NCBI GenBank assembly: GCA_020747065.1
Contig: JAGMVK010000008.1
Location: forward strand, 2,480,001-2,544,000
Length of the DNA: 64,000 bases
Origin: Cadophora sp. MPI-SDFR-AT-0126
Lineage: Eukaryota > Ascomycota > Leotiomycetes > Helotiales > Ploettnerulaceae
Direction of reading: 5' to 3'
Within the stretch, counting starts at the first letter, position 1. Every line of letters starts with the position of its first letter. A program made the position numbers and the translations under genes. Positions 46,396-56,954 of this stretch are shown piece by piece. A model generated the notes under the pieces. It saw nothing but the letters and a program-made list of their open reading frames with translations, was not told where the DNA came from and made no database searches.

Positions 46396-47161
46396 AGTCA
46401 GGCGGGATATGATTTGTTTCTTGCGGCAGTAGCGTCGACGAGACTGATTTTCGGAGTACTAATTTTGAATTCGGAAGTCATGCATGTACTATTTGAGCTT
46501 TGGGGAAGGATGTCAATACACAATCGCTATCGGTACAAGTCCGTCAACTCTGAATTGGAAGGGCTATACTGCGCCCAATCTTTACCATAGATGTTCCACA
46601 TAACTTGTGCCATGCCACCTTCCAAGGTGATGATGTTGTAAATGGTGAAGCCTCACCGGCCTACCTGACTTTGGCATCGCTGCAGCTTGGAAGTACTGTG
46701 ATGCGATGCGATGCCATATTGTAACACATCAGTTGTGCGAACAACACTCCGCTCGATTCTCATGCCATCCTAGTTCCAACCGAAATGGCTATGCATGAAC
46801 TCTTTGTTGTTTTTACCTCAACCAAGGGCATGCCTCCCATATCAGTAACCAAAATTTCATTGTCCCCAGTAGAAGCTGAAGAATGCAAGGCCGCGCATCT
46901 AATTTGATTACAATTAACGGTGCTACAAAAGAAAAGAAAGGTGTCTCGAAAATTCCTATGGTACAAGATAAAGCTCATGTAGTTCCGAAACCCTCTTTTT
47001 GTGACTCGGACCGGCTGTAGCGCGTCCTGCGACCTTTACGAGGGCATTTCCATTTAAGCGAGAGAAAATAAAACTGCAGCTGCCGTCGACGCGTCCTTTC
47101 TTCCACAACAACGCGACCACAATCAGATTCTGTTCTCTGACTACACCACCAGTGACGCAGG
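46396..47161. other. Intergenic, no gene seen
   Basis: Between two 2EXR genes on the same strand. No supported feature. Confidence 0.5.
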
Positions 47162-48585
47162 ATGGAAGAGAAGTTCAAGAGCACCCCTTCGAGGCACCCT
47201 GGTCGCTTGCGAAGCAGCAAACTATCTGAGACCTGCAAAGATCTTAACACGTCCGCGATGGCTGGACCCAGACAGAAAACCCTTAACGCGACTCCAGACA
47301 TTCGATCATCTTCCACTATGGCGGCAGAGCAAACAATTAAAGGTGACCACGTAACGACTGGGAAAGGAGCATCTTGTCCTACCTCCAGTAACGACAATCT
47401 ATCTCCATACCAGGAGGAAAATATGTCTCCCGATTCTCCGTCCAGTTCCTCCGCTAATCCACCGATTGAGCCTCCGCAGACAATTGGAACCCGTGTCAGC
47501 TTCGATTGGCATCCTAGGGTCAGATTGCAGCACTTTACAAGTCTCTAGCACCAGCTGTTACCGATCCACCGTCCCTGTTGGCCGACGTCCTTGTAGACTT
47601 TGAGAACTTCACCTTATTTCCAAAGCTTGCGGCTGAGATCCGGCTGAAGATCTGTAAGTATTCGTTCAGCCTTTTCTTAATGGGTCCACGTTTAATGGTT
47701 CTTTTGAAATAAAAATTTTCTTCGATCTCACAGCTGATGATTGTTCTATATAGGGCGAACCGCACTCTCCAATACATCCAACATCATCAAAGTTGACCTT
47801 GAACCAATTCCAGACTTCGTTACTGAGCAAGTCGCCGAGGATAGAAGAGGTCGCAGAGACCAACTGCGAGGAGTAACAAGAGATGTTTACCGTATCAAAT
47901 GCAACTTCGATTTGAAAAGCAAAGATGGGCCAAACGGTGCACTGCTCGGCGTTTGCGTTGAAAGTCGCACTGAGGCACTCAAGATATTGACACACTACGA
48001 CTACATCCAATCTCGCGACCCTTCTCCAAGGTATTTGAGGACCAAATATTGCTGATATGTGGGCTGTACACTGACTTTTTGGCGATTTGCAGCAAGAAAC
48101 TTTGGTTTAACCTCGATACAGACATCTTCTATTTCGACCAACGAGCAATCCTCGCGCTTACAATCATGAACGACTTTCACCCCTTACTATCTACTGTTTT
48201 GCACAACGGCAGAAAGGTAAATAAGATTGGAGTTGATGAGTTCTCAGTTGGAACCATGGGAGTGAACATTTTGCTGGTCCTGGTCTTCAGTGCCGCCAGA
48301 GACATTGTTCCCATCGAGGCCATCAACGGCAATCATGGCGAGGACGCCTCAATGAATGAGCATGAACATAGTCGACTCTTTCAAGAGCTCATCATAACTT
48401 CGTTCGTGGAAAAGTTCAGAGCCATGGTCGAGCAGCACAGCCAGTACGATGAAAGAAGTTGGGGATCTGCCTTGTACAGGGCATGCAACGAAATGGGTTG
48501 TATGCGTCACTTGCTAGATAAATCGACCTGGGTTGAAGACAGTGGGACACGTTACCAAGTGAGCCAAAAGCTGGTTTACAAATAG
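47162..48585 (+). CDS. 2EXR-domain protein, N-terminal frame unresolved
   Basis: Three exons fit together from about 47530 on: to 47653, 47754-48030 and 48093-48585. They carry the box NFTLFPKLAAEIRLKIWRTALSN, the landmark LLGVCVESRTEALKILTHYDY and KLWFNLDTDIFYFDQRAILAL. Upstream, an open frame from ATG 47162 encodes a Ser/Pro-rich leader of the type seen in the neighbour at 45385. It runs into TAG 47546 in a different frame from the box. No good intron reconciles the two: the acceptor candidates (CCTAG, TTGCAG) lack a proper donor. Either an odd intron, another start or a one-base frame shift is present. The C-terminal part is apparently intact. Confidence 0.65.
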
Positions 48586-49248
48586 TAGGCGTGTAAGGAA
48601 TCTTGGACTTGACTCATATAAGTCTTTGAAGAAACTCTTTCGGAGAAACTGTTGCTTGGGAGGAAACATATGTGGGATTAGTACGTGGTCTGGCCACAAG
48701 TATCTGCGCTTCCAGCCCACTTTCACAGTTGCGTCATACATCGGAGATCCTACATGGGGCTGCTTTTTCAAGGGGACAGAAACTTACTTGCTGTGTACAA
48801 TGAGATAATTGATTCTGACATTGATTCTGACACAAAAAACCGAATTCGTAGAATGTTTGTGATTTTTTCAGCAATTTTCTAGGTCTTATTCCCCTGCTGT
48901 AATACCGAACACCACCTTCCTCGATTCAAGGTAGCTGATATACCCAGTGGGGATTTAGGATTGGGCAAGCTGCTTATTGCTTTCCATAGCAAGAGACTGG
49001 ATTCCTGGTTCGTACCCTTCAGGCATGATCTGCTATTCACAGAGCGCCCGCTGGCGATGTAGCCAGCATCCCCGCTTCTGATGTCAGAGCAAAGAAGAAC
49101 AAAGCAATTCCAATTCGAGCACTCAGTGTACGACCATCGAGATGAGCATCATGGAGTTTTGACTGCGTGTAGAAGCGAGAATGCGAGTACTTTTCGATGT
49201 AAGCATCCTTGAATTATTTGCCCACGATGGCACCATTCCCCTTCCATA
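48586..49248. other. Intergenic, no gene seen
   Basis: Contains a small direct repeat (ATTGATTCTGAC twice, near 48808-48831). No gene. Confidence 0.5.
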
Positions 49249-50055
49249 TCAGGGTGCCGCTTCTTGTCTCTTGGCCTCCGGTCTCCTTGGCCTGGACTTA
49301 TTACTCAAGCACCCATTACAATCACACCCCGATGCCGCATCCACATAACCCCTCCTCGTCCTCCCCTCCCCTTCTCTGTCCTCGTCCAAAATCTCAATCA
49401 AATCAATCAATAGATGTTGCAGTCGTCTCAACCGATACGTCGGCACCCGGTCTCTTCGTTTCCCTGCAAGAACCAAAGCCTGGATCCCTCTTTCGATGGG
49501 AACGAACCACTGACGAAACTCAGGTCTCATTTTGTACTCTGCCGAAAACGTCGAATATCCGATGCAGTACAGTTGATCGTCGCCCCTCGTCATCACTTCC
49601 CCAATAGCCATTTGCTGTCCCTTCCATAGCATGAAAGGCCCCTCGCCGGGATTCGCATCAGTAGAGAGCACATGCGAAATCGCCTCAAGCGTCCTCGCCA
49701 TTTGCCGATTATTCTTCTCCGTTGAGAATCTCAGAAATTGAGCCTCTCGTCGCAAGATGTACGTCCAAGACAGGAACTGGCCAAACAGAAACGCCGTGTA
49801 GACAAAGATCAGATCTTTTTTCTCTTCATCCTCTACATGAGCTAGGAGATTCTGCTGCGTCATGTTAAAGAGCCTGGATTGGAGGTCCAGAGATGCGAGA
49901 AGGAGAGGGTCGTGATATTTAGCGACAAGCCTTTTGGCGTCAGCTCGTCGTCGCACTTCGTCGATGAACCATGTCACCCAGCCTGTAAATGCTGCGGCGA
50001 CAAGAGATCCGATGAGGGAGACGACGGCTATCACGATTGAAACGACATCAACCAT
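49249..50055 (-). CDS. Small membrane protein of unknown function
   Basis: A single exon of 268 residues from ATG 50055. The N-terminus is a transmembrane helix (MVDVVSIVIAVVSLIGSLVAAAFTGWVTWFI) followed by a basic stretch (DEVRRRADAKRL). The next block, YHDPLLLASLDLQSRLFNM, is typical of a widespread but uncharacterised fungal protein group. A second hydrophobic region is LIFVYTAFLFGQFLSWTYIL. The C-terminal part includes MRPEFRQWFVPIERGIQALV and a final Cys/Arg-rich tail. No catalytic signature. The antisense open frames on the plus strand are shadows. Confidence 0.75.
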   Translation of the reverse strand: MVDVVSIVIAVVSLIGSLVAAAFTGWVTWFIDEVRRRADAKRLVAKYHDPLLLASLDLQSRLFNMTQQNLLAHVEDEEKKDLIFVYTAFLFGQFLSWTYILRREAQFLRFSTEKNNRQMARTLEAISHVLSTDANPGEGPFMLWKGQQMAIGEVMTRGDDQLYCIGYSTFSAEYKMRPEFRQWFVPIERGIQALVLAGKRRDRVPTYRLRRLQHLLIDLIEILDEDREGEGRTRRGYVDAASGCDCNGCLSNKSRPRRPEAKRQEAAP

Positions 50056-50846
50056 CCTGGGGTGAATGAGACCCAGAAAGTTCTTATGTGCTGTAGATCA
50101 GATATATTAAGAAAATGAATGGGAACTGCGAGATATAAGAATCGAGCGGTCTATATAATTTTTGGAACCTAAGTTCTTCAGCTTGGCAGCTTCCATGCGG
50201 CTGCATGTCGAGTGAGTTGATGATTCGCTGTGAATGTCGGATGCCCCCCTATTGCAGAGTTGGCTCCAGTCGAATCCTTGCCAATACATATTGCTGCATG
50301 AAGCTTGCAGGCGGTTGCCCCACTGTGTTGTGAGACTTGAATAAGCACAATTTCTCGTCGAAGTCCCCTCTCCAGCCAATCCCTAGCACCTTGGCTTGCT
50401 TGGTTGACAAAAGAGACAGCATGAAGAGCAGAACTCTAATAACAGTACTTAGAGAGGTGTACCCCTTTCTATTCCCTTTCCTCTCGCTTGAATTGTTGAT
50501 CGTAAGCGAGAAATTTCAGGGGCTCTAATGCTAATTTCCAGGGCTGTGTCTCCTCCATCGACGCCGCTGATTTTTCATTTTCGGTGCATCATGTTATAAA
50601 TCTGGTGAGTGACTGGCCAGGAAGTGTTGTTTATAATTTGTTTCGTGACATTTAAGATATTCCGCTTCATAACCACCCTGGTTTATATTTTGGTGGAGCA
50701 GAGGCTTGTTGCTTTGGGGAGCCGTTTTACCCCACTTTCGAAATCATTGCCACTTACTTCCCGCCCCAACCGCGGAGAATATTTCCAAGAACAACATCAC
50801 AAGTTTACATCACAATCAATGAAAGATTAGACAGCATTCCACCATA
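50056..50846. other. Divergent intergenic region
   Basis: About 790 bases holding the promoters of the membrane protein gene and the esterase gene. No other feature seen. Confidence 0.5.
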
Positions 50847-51904
50847 ATGACTGCTGTCCTGCTGCTCGTTGGCGTTGCAGGACTTTCGCTAGCATCACAA
50901 GCCATCCTGTCCTCAAACCCCGCAACTGGGAACATAGCCTTTCGACTTCCAACTGAACGCACTTTTCTCTTGAATGTACCCAGCTCATATAAACATGGAG
51001 AGCTTCATCCGGTTGTCCTCTCGTTTCATGGAGGTAAGACGAGAGCTTCCCATTAATGAAGAGCGGAAACTGAAATTGCTAGCTGGCGGCTTCAGCGAAA
51101 AGCAGCAACGGATCACTGAACTCTCCGACCCAGCATTGACAATTGCTGGCAAACCTTTCCTGTCCGCATATGCTCAAGGTGTCAACAATACGGATTGGAA
51201 CATGACACACATCTGGAAAGGAGCGCCGTACGAAAATAAGACTGTCGACGACGTATGTCTGACTCCATTTCCCTTGGGTTTGTGGCCAACCTCGCTAGTG
51301 AGCTCACTCTGTGCAGATTTCATATGTGTTTGACATGCTTGAAGTCATCTCGGAGGTGTATACTATAGATCGGTCTCGTCTTTTTGCTTGCGGTAAGTCT
51401 AACGGCGGAGGATTTACAGCTCTCCTTGCCTGCCGTCCAGACACCTCAGCTATCTTCGCCGCATTCGCTCCAGTCTCTCCAGCTCTCTACCAAGGCACAT
51501 ACGCTTTTCACAACTGTACTCCTGATCGGCCAGTACCAATTTTGCACTCTCACGGTGTCGAAGATACCATCACTCCTTTCTATGGCCGGACTCCCGAAGG
51601 TGGTAGTTTCGGCCCCGAGCCAGATGTCAGACTCTGGCGGCGGCAATGGGCGGAGCAAAATGGTTGTAAAGGAGCCTATGATGGAGAATGGCCAATGCCA
51701 AGAGTTGAGGAGGTTCATCCTGGGACTTGGGAAGAGGTTTGGGATTGTCCTGGGGCGGAAGTGAGGGCTTTGTCTGTGGGAGGACTGGGACATGCTTGGC
51801 CGTCGACACTTGGCCTGGATTTGGCGGGAAGCCCGAACCAGACTGCCAATTTCAACTTCACAGGACAGCATTTGATACCATTCTTCTCTAAGCACAAGCT
51901 TTAG
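50847..51904 (+). CDS. Secreted CE1 / LpqC-type esterase (feruloyl or acetylxylan esterase-like)
   Basis: Three exons (50847-51033, 51083-51252 and 51317-51904) give 314 residues. A signal peptide (MTAVLLLVGVAGLSLASQA) starts at ATG 50847. The oxyanion-hole segment VVLSFHGAGG spans the first intron, which interrupts the HGA codon. The nucleophile elbow is LFACGKSNGGGFTALLAC (G-x-S-x-G). PVPILHSHGVEDTITPF supplies the likely acid region and GGLGHAWPS the catalytic His. Cysteines near CRPDT, HNCTPD and NGC fit secretion. The family includes PHB depolymerase, feruloyl and acetylxylan esterases. The substrate is not readable; plant cell-wall ester hydrolysis is a reasonable guess. Confidence 0.88.
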
Positions 51905-52970
51905 GCATGCGACAAGGATGAGTCTGAAAGGATGATGGATCAAAGGTCAGATTCTAGTCGTAGCAAGTTGAATGTAAGCACAGAGCTAAGCGGAAAGGAA
52001 TATTATATAGAAGGATAGAAGTGCTGCTTGCGTCTAATTCAAGCAGTGTTGCTTTTAATCTTCTCGCTTCGCTGCTCATCTCGCGGCTTCGTGCTCAAGA
52101 CGTAGGTAAGTTCTCGGGAGAATTTGGGAGTCTCGATTTGTGAAAAGCGAATTAGCGTGCACTCATGGCTAGAGAAGAGAGCATATATTCTAGGTTCAAT
52201 GATAGGTCATAACTCCCAGCCCCAGCCACCCTCGAGTACTTGTGTTTGGCGTGCTACAAAAGTGTTCCTGATGTGTTGCCAGCCCCAGGCTAAGCGAACC
52301 CTATCAAAGTCTAGAATTCTCAGCTATCGACCACCAGCCAATAAACAAAGTCCGCCAAACGTCATCCAGCTGTTCAGCTGCGTGGCTATTAGCCCGTTAT
52401 CGACAATGTGACATTGTCGATAGTCGTTCAATGCATTTTGTCGATAACTACAAATGCGATTTGTTGATTTTCGAAGTTGTGGCTTCACGTTAAGTTGCTA
52501 CTCAGAGTAGGATCTGTTCAATTATGGCCGGGCGAGCCTGGATAGCTGTGCCGTGTTCTTGAGTCGGCTAACGCGAGATTTCGGAGTCTAAAAACCAGTA
52601 GGAGATTTATTCACAGAACTAAAGCGGAGCTGAGCGACCTCTGGACACTCTTGGCAGTTGTTTTCCGGGGATGCTCTAGAAGCTTCATACTGTCACGTTG
52701 AACAATTAGGTTCGCTCTTAGGAGAACTACATTTTGGAGGTATCACCTTTCCTTGGGCACACAAATAGCTTGGATCACAAATGGATAAATACATCATATC
52801 TTCTTATGTGGCCGACCTGTTTGCTGGCTTCTGTAAAATAGATGTCAAAAGGCTTACATTGAAGCTCAGCAGATGGATTTTCGTGGCTATCGGAGCATAG
52901 AATGTGCAATGTTCAAACATTTTTGACAGAGGCTCTTGTCATGCAAATGACTGCCTACGTCTTGTGAGGG
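51905..52970. other. Intergenic, with one perfect palindrome
   Basis: About 1.1 kb without a gene. A 25-bp palindrome at 52398-52422 and a nearby partial copy are listed separately. Confidence 0.5.
52398..52422. repeat. Perfect palindrome, 12-bp arms with a 1-base centre
   Basis: The sequence TATCGACAATGT, then G, then ACATTGTCGATA. A third copy of the arm's core (TTGTCGATAA) lies about 15 bases downstream, near 52438-52447. It could be a hairpin, a dimeric protein-binding site or the end of a small inverted-repeat element. Confidence 0.8.
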
Positions 52971-52979
52971 GTAACGTTC

Positions 52980-54192
52980 CACGGCCAAACCTTGCATCTC
53001 GTAGAGCAGATTGCTCCAATTTTCAGCGAGCCACTGTCACTCCTAACAGAAGGTGAGCTACCGAACTTCAACTGTTCAAGGTCAAAATGATTAAAATTCC
53101 ATGCTATAGGACCGCAACCGTTACTCGAACAACTACGCTTACTACCACATTGACTCCGCACATCAGAGTGCGAGATGGTGAACTCGACGCGCGCGTCCTG
53201 GAGAATTGTACCTCGGTACACACAAATCGTCTGCAGGTCCCCGGAAGCATATCCCAGTGCTTGTTCCTGTATCGGGTAAGTCATCCAAATTTCGTCGGTT
53301 GAAGTGCTTTTGCTTGATCATGTAACTGATTGGAAGTTTTCAGAATCCCAAAATACACCACGGTTCTGGCTGTGTCTACCACCACCAAAACCAGCAAGGC
53401 CACGGCCACCGCTACTGTGTGCCCAGCGTCATTCACCAAATGCGGCACCACTTGCAAGAACTTAGCAACAGACTATGCCAACTGCGGTGCATGCGGTACT
53501 TCGGTATAGATTTTGGCACACTCAATTGACCTTACCACTGACATTTTACAGTGCCCTCTTTTCTTCATCTGTGATCAAGGTGTCTGCCGAAACCCTACCC
53601 CACAATGCGGTACCCAAACAAATTGCGGCGGGACTTGCAAGAATACACAAACAAACAACGATAACTGCGGCGGATGTGGTCAATTTGTGATTATCACTTC
53701 AGTCTGTCCATATCTCCTTAAAATTAATCGAAAAATGTAGTGCTCTCAAGGCTTCACCTGCCAAGCTGGAAGCTGCGAGCGAGAGACATGCGATGCGGGT
53801 GGCGGCGTTCAAGGGGGTTTCTGCCAAGGAGTATGCGTAGACTTCCAGACAGATAATAGAAACTGTGGCATGTGTGGCAGAGATGTAAGTCTTGTCTTCT
53901 ATCTTGTAGGTTCTTTTCACTGATGGTACGAAAGTGCGGTGACGGCTCCAGGTATACCTGCGACGCTGGGACTTGCATTGAACAGCCAGTCTGTATCTTG
54001 CCGGATTCCAGGATCGTATTCATTTGCAGCGGACAGTGCAAAGATGTACGAAATGACCGTGACAACTGTGGTGCTTGTCGCAATTCTGTGAGTTGGGCAA
54101 TATCCGAAGCTGTCGCTCGGATACTAACCTTTTTGCAGTGCCCGGCGGGAGACACTTGCGTGGAATTGCAGTGCACTCCGCCAACGAGTTGA
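52980..54192 (+). pseudogene. Modular Cys-rich secreted-type protein, damaged 5' part
   Basis: Six exon blocks can be read: about 52980-53052, 53110-53275, 53344-53503, 53552-53696, 53741-53884, 53935-54087 and a last exon 54139-54192. Each later exon begins with Cys and ends after a DNCGxC-type box: TNNDNCGGCGQ, TDNRNCGMCGRD, NDRDNCGACRNS. These are tandem modules with the pattern C...C..GxCxN..TD..NCGxCG. Upstream the text has YPSACSCIG and a Thr-rich spacer (TATVTRTTTLTTTLTP) as in many fungal secreted proteins. The exon at 53110-53275 changes frame between those two parts. No ATG or signal peptide precedes 52980 in frame. The modules are well conserved, but the 5' end is broken or misread. 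Confidence 0.6.
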
Positions 54193-54805
54193 TTACCAGC
54201 TGTCATTATCTCACGAAGCTTTCGTGCCAGTCGGATTAAAGGAAGAGCGATACGACGTCTTTGAAGAGTCCTATGTGTCATGATTCTTGCGCAAAGCGAA
54301 GCTAAAAATCAACAATGAGCAGAGAAGTTGTTCTGTTGATTTCCGTGACTTCCGCAAGCACTGTAGGTCACTCGCAGTGCCCTGGGACAACGAATTATAC
54401 TGGGATTTCTTCAGTGAGAGTGAAAAAACAAAGCCGTTGCCGTGATGTACACCCAGCTTCCTGAGATGACACGACAAATTTGGGACATCTGTCTTCACAA
54501 GTTGATGGCTCCACCAATGGGCAGACTCCATACTTTTCTAAATCATTGAACACAGCGTAGAAGATATATAGATGACAGGTGAGTATTTTTGGGCGATAAT
54601 TTTCACTATTGCCGACCTCTTCCTCCTCCTTCCCATGAAAGCTCATTGCTCCGAATAAAACGCCATAGCATCCAGAAAAGCCCCAGACTCCGCGCTCCAA
54701 CACCCTCCACGCATTTATATAATTTTCCCATGAGTCCAGCACCTTAACTCCCAGAATACTGTGCCCTAAAATTCCTGTACCTGCATTCTCTCCACCCCTC
54801 CTCAC
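54193..54805. other. Intergenic, no gene seen
   Basis: Between convergent 3' ends. No supported feature. Confidence 0.5.
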
Positions 54806-55066
54806 CTAATTCAATCGCTTCACACCTTCTGTGGCTGGCTGCTGAGGTTGAATCGGGTGGCCGTAGTAAGCGTAGAATGCTCCATTCACACTCTCATGGT
54901 GCTCCTTAGCATGCTTCTTGATACCTCGTCCAATGCGGCGGATCAAAGAATCTTTTGTTGCGGACCCGGTAGAGCGGTTGGTGTCGAAGGAGGACTTGGG
55001 TGTTTCGCTGGCGAGACTGGAGTAGTCCTTCTCGCTGAGGAACTTCGAGGTTGTGGTGGAAGACAT
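54806..55066 (-). CDS. Small basic fungal protein
   Basis: A single exon of 86 residues from ATG 55066. The N-terminal half is Ser/Thr-rich (MSSTTTSKFLSEKDYSSLAS). It is followed by a basic helix (SLIRRIGRGIKKHAKEHHESVNGAFYAYYG) and a short Pro/Gln tail ending GVKRLN. There is no signal peptide. The compact charged helix and the TYR-rich AFYAYYG phrase look selected, but I do not recognise a family. It could be a stress-related or membrane-surface-binding peptide; that is a guess. Confidence 0.6.
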   Translation of the reverse strand: MSSTTTSKFLSEKDYSSLASETPKSSFDTNRSTGSATKDSLIRRIGRGIKKHAKEHHESVNGAFYAYYGHPIQPQQPATEGVKRLN

Positions 55067-56165
55067 CTTGGTTTGCGTTTGTTTTGTTGGGGATTTGGGC
55101 CGAGGTAGACAAGTGTGGAAGATGGTTTGGTTGATGTTGTTGATGTTGTTGATATGATTCTCGCTGATGATGAGGAAAGATGCGAGGTGGATTATTCTGC
55201 CTTCTTATTCTTTCACAAGTCGGTAAATTGCTGTCCGAATCGTACGAATTATAATGCAACGTAATCGGCAAAAGTGATGACTGCTGAAAGCTGATACTTA
55301 AAATTTGGTCGTTGAGACGATGGCTTGGAGATGATGGCTGAGCTGACGATATCTGATGGTAGTATTAAATTATCCCTCATACGACAACCAACCCGAATAT
55401 ATACTCAAACTACCCGAAAATCATCGGAGTTGAAATCGGAGCTCGCATTCACAGTAAGACACGGGATCAACAATTCTCACAGTCATTCGAGTCATCGCAA
55501 TGCTCTGCAAATGACAATGTCGTGCTCACGCCTTATGCGGAACAACAGTTCCAGTACAAATGTCAACTTAGTGTCTGCTGGTTCATAAAGCTTATTCCAC
55601 TTTGGCGAATTTTGTCATGGGAATGTCAAGCGGCAGGGCGCATGGCTGATTAATTGGGTCCTGGCAACGACAGAGTGGATATTATTGGTCATTTCCAAGA
55701 TAATGTGGCGCAATGGCTCAGCTCATATAGGCTTGTTCTCATTTGGGATAAGTAAGCAATGTTGAAAACCTCGACGCGACAGGGCGTGAGATTTTGGGAC
55801 GGGTAATCCACTGAAGTCGACGACTGGCAAAACGTGATCTTACCCGGCAAGATCTACCCGTGAGTTCTGAAAGCCAGTCACAGTATGGATTTAGCATGGG
55901 CGAGGATCAAAAAAATAGGCATGGGTTTGGCGAGGCCGCTTTCATGTATTTGGCCACGATCCACAAAGACCGAGCCGCTTCGGTGGATGTTGAGTCAAGA
56001 CACTTAATAGCTTGGTTCTCATCCGCGGGTTCCAAACTACTCCCTTCACCATTTTTTCCCTCAGAACTTTAAACATACGGAAACATTCATTGGCTACCAA
56101 CAGCGAGGGATTCGTCACCTGCTAGTAGTGTATTGTCCTGGCCATCACAATCTCCACGAAACATA
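55067..56165. other. Intergenic, with a short GTTGAT microsatellite
   Basis: A GTTGAT/GTTGTTGAT-type run lies near 55130-55157, in the leader of the small basic protein gene. No gene found in the rest. Confidence 0.5.
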
Positions 56166-56954
56166 TCATTTGCAGCATTCTCGGATATACTCTGCTAGAG
56201 CTCCAGGAATACTCACGTATGGAAAGTGCTTGCAGTTCAACACCTTGATGGCGATCCCGGCTTCAGTCGCCACGATAATATTCTCGTAGAATATCCCCAA
56301 TGGCATCAAGCCCCCGAGCGTCCAGTTAATTCTGTCCTTCTTCGCCTTGAGCTCTTCCTTATCCCACTTTGCGTCATCCACCACTGGCATGTAGGTCTTG
56401 ACCCAGGTCACGAAATTTTTCTCTAATCTCTGGTGATAGTCAGGACCAAGACTCTCCCAAGCAACGGCATCTTCGTTCATAACATTGGCGAACACCCCTT
56501 TGCAATGCGCAATGAGCTTGCTGTCCTCGGATGGCGGTAGATCCACCCAGTCTCGTAACCCTCCAATTACGTGCATCGGCACTTCGTGGATCAAGATTCG
56601 CTCGACTCTTTCTTCGTACCTTTGCAGCAATGCGAGAGCGAATAATCCCCCGGAGCTGCTTCCATAGAACGTTGCCTCGGGGATATCAAGCTTGTTCAGG
56701 AGTGCGATGATCTGGTCTGCACCTTTCGCTGGAGCCAAAGCTTCGAGTGCAGACGCTGGCGCAATGGTACGGGAGAAGCCTGGCATATCAAACGTCGTCA
56801 CAGTGAAGGCCGGAGACAAAAGATTCGCCAGGGCACGGAAGGAATGACAATCTCCTTCGCCGGACGGGATGAGGACGATGTGCGGTCCTGAGCCGCTCTG
56901 CTCGACATACCACGAGATCCCGTCGTCAGATTCAACCTGGGATATTTCGGCCAT
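56166..56954 (-). CDS. Alpha/beta hydrolase, GSSSG type
   Basis: The open frame begins at ATG 57206, but the fold starts at MAEISQVESDDGISWYVEQSGSGPHIVLIPSGEGDCHSF. I take ATG 56954 as the start, giving 262 residues; the 84 residues before it are Pro/Ser-rich and have no fold content. Next come TVTTFDMPGFSRT and the nucleophile elbow ATFYGSSSGGLFALALL. The C-terminus has the probable catalytic His in LNCKHFPYVS, followed by IPGALAEYIRECCK. A GTGAGTATT at HFPYV looks like an intron donor, but reading through gives a normal family ending. Relatives hydrolyse small esters or epoxides. No signal peptide, so likely cytosolic. Confidence 0.8.
   Translation of the reverse strand: MAEISQVESDDGISWYVEQSGSGPHIVLIPSGEGDCHSFRALANLLSPAFTVTTFDMPGFSRTIAPASALEALAPAKGADQIIALLNKLDIPEATFYGSSSGGLFALALLQRYEERVERILIHEVPMHVIGGLRDWVDLPPSEDSKLIAHCKGVFANVMNEDAVAWESLGPDYHQRLEKNFVTWVKTYMPVVDDAKWDKEELKAKKDRINWTLGGLMPLGIFYENIIVATEAGIAIKVLNCKHFPYVSIPGALAEYIRECCK

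Noticed and set aside
49209..49629. Plus-strand frames of 71-132 codons
   Set aside because: Antisense to the membrane protein gene at 49249-50055.
56186..56212. A GTGAGTATT donor followed by CTCTAGCAG in the last part of the GSSSG hydrolase
   Set aside because: Reading through gives the usual family ending HFPYVSIPGALAEYI; the implied intron would be far too short.
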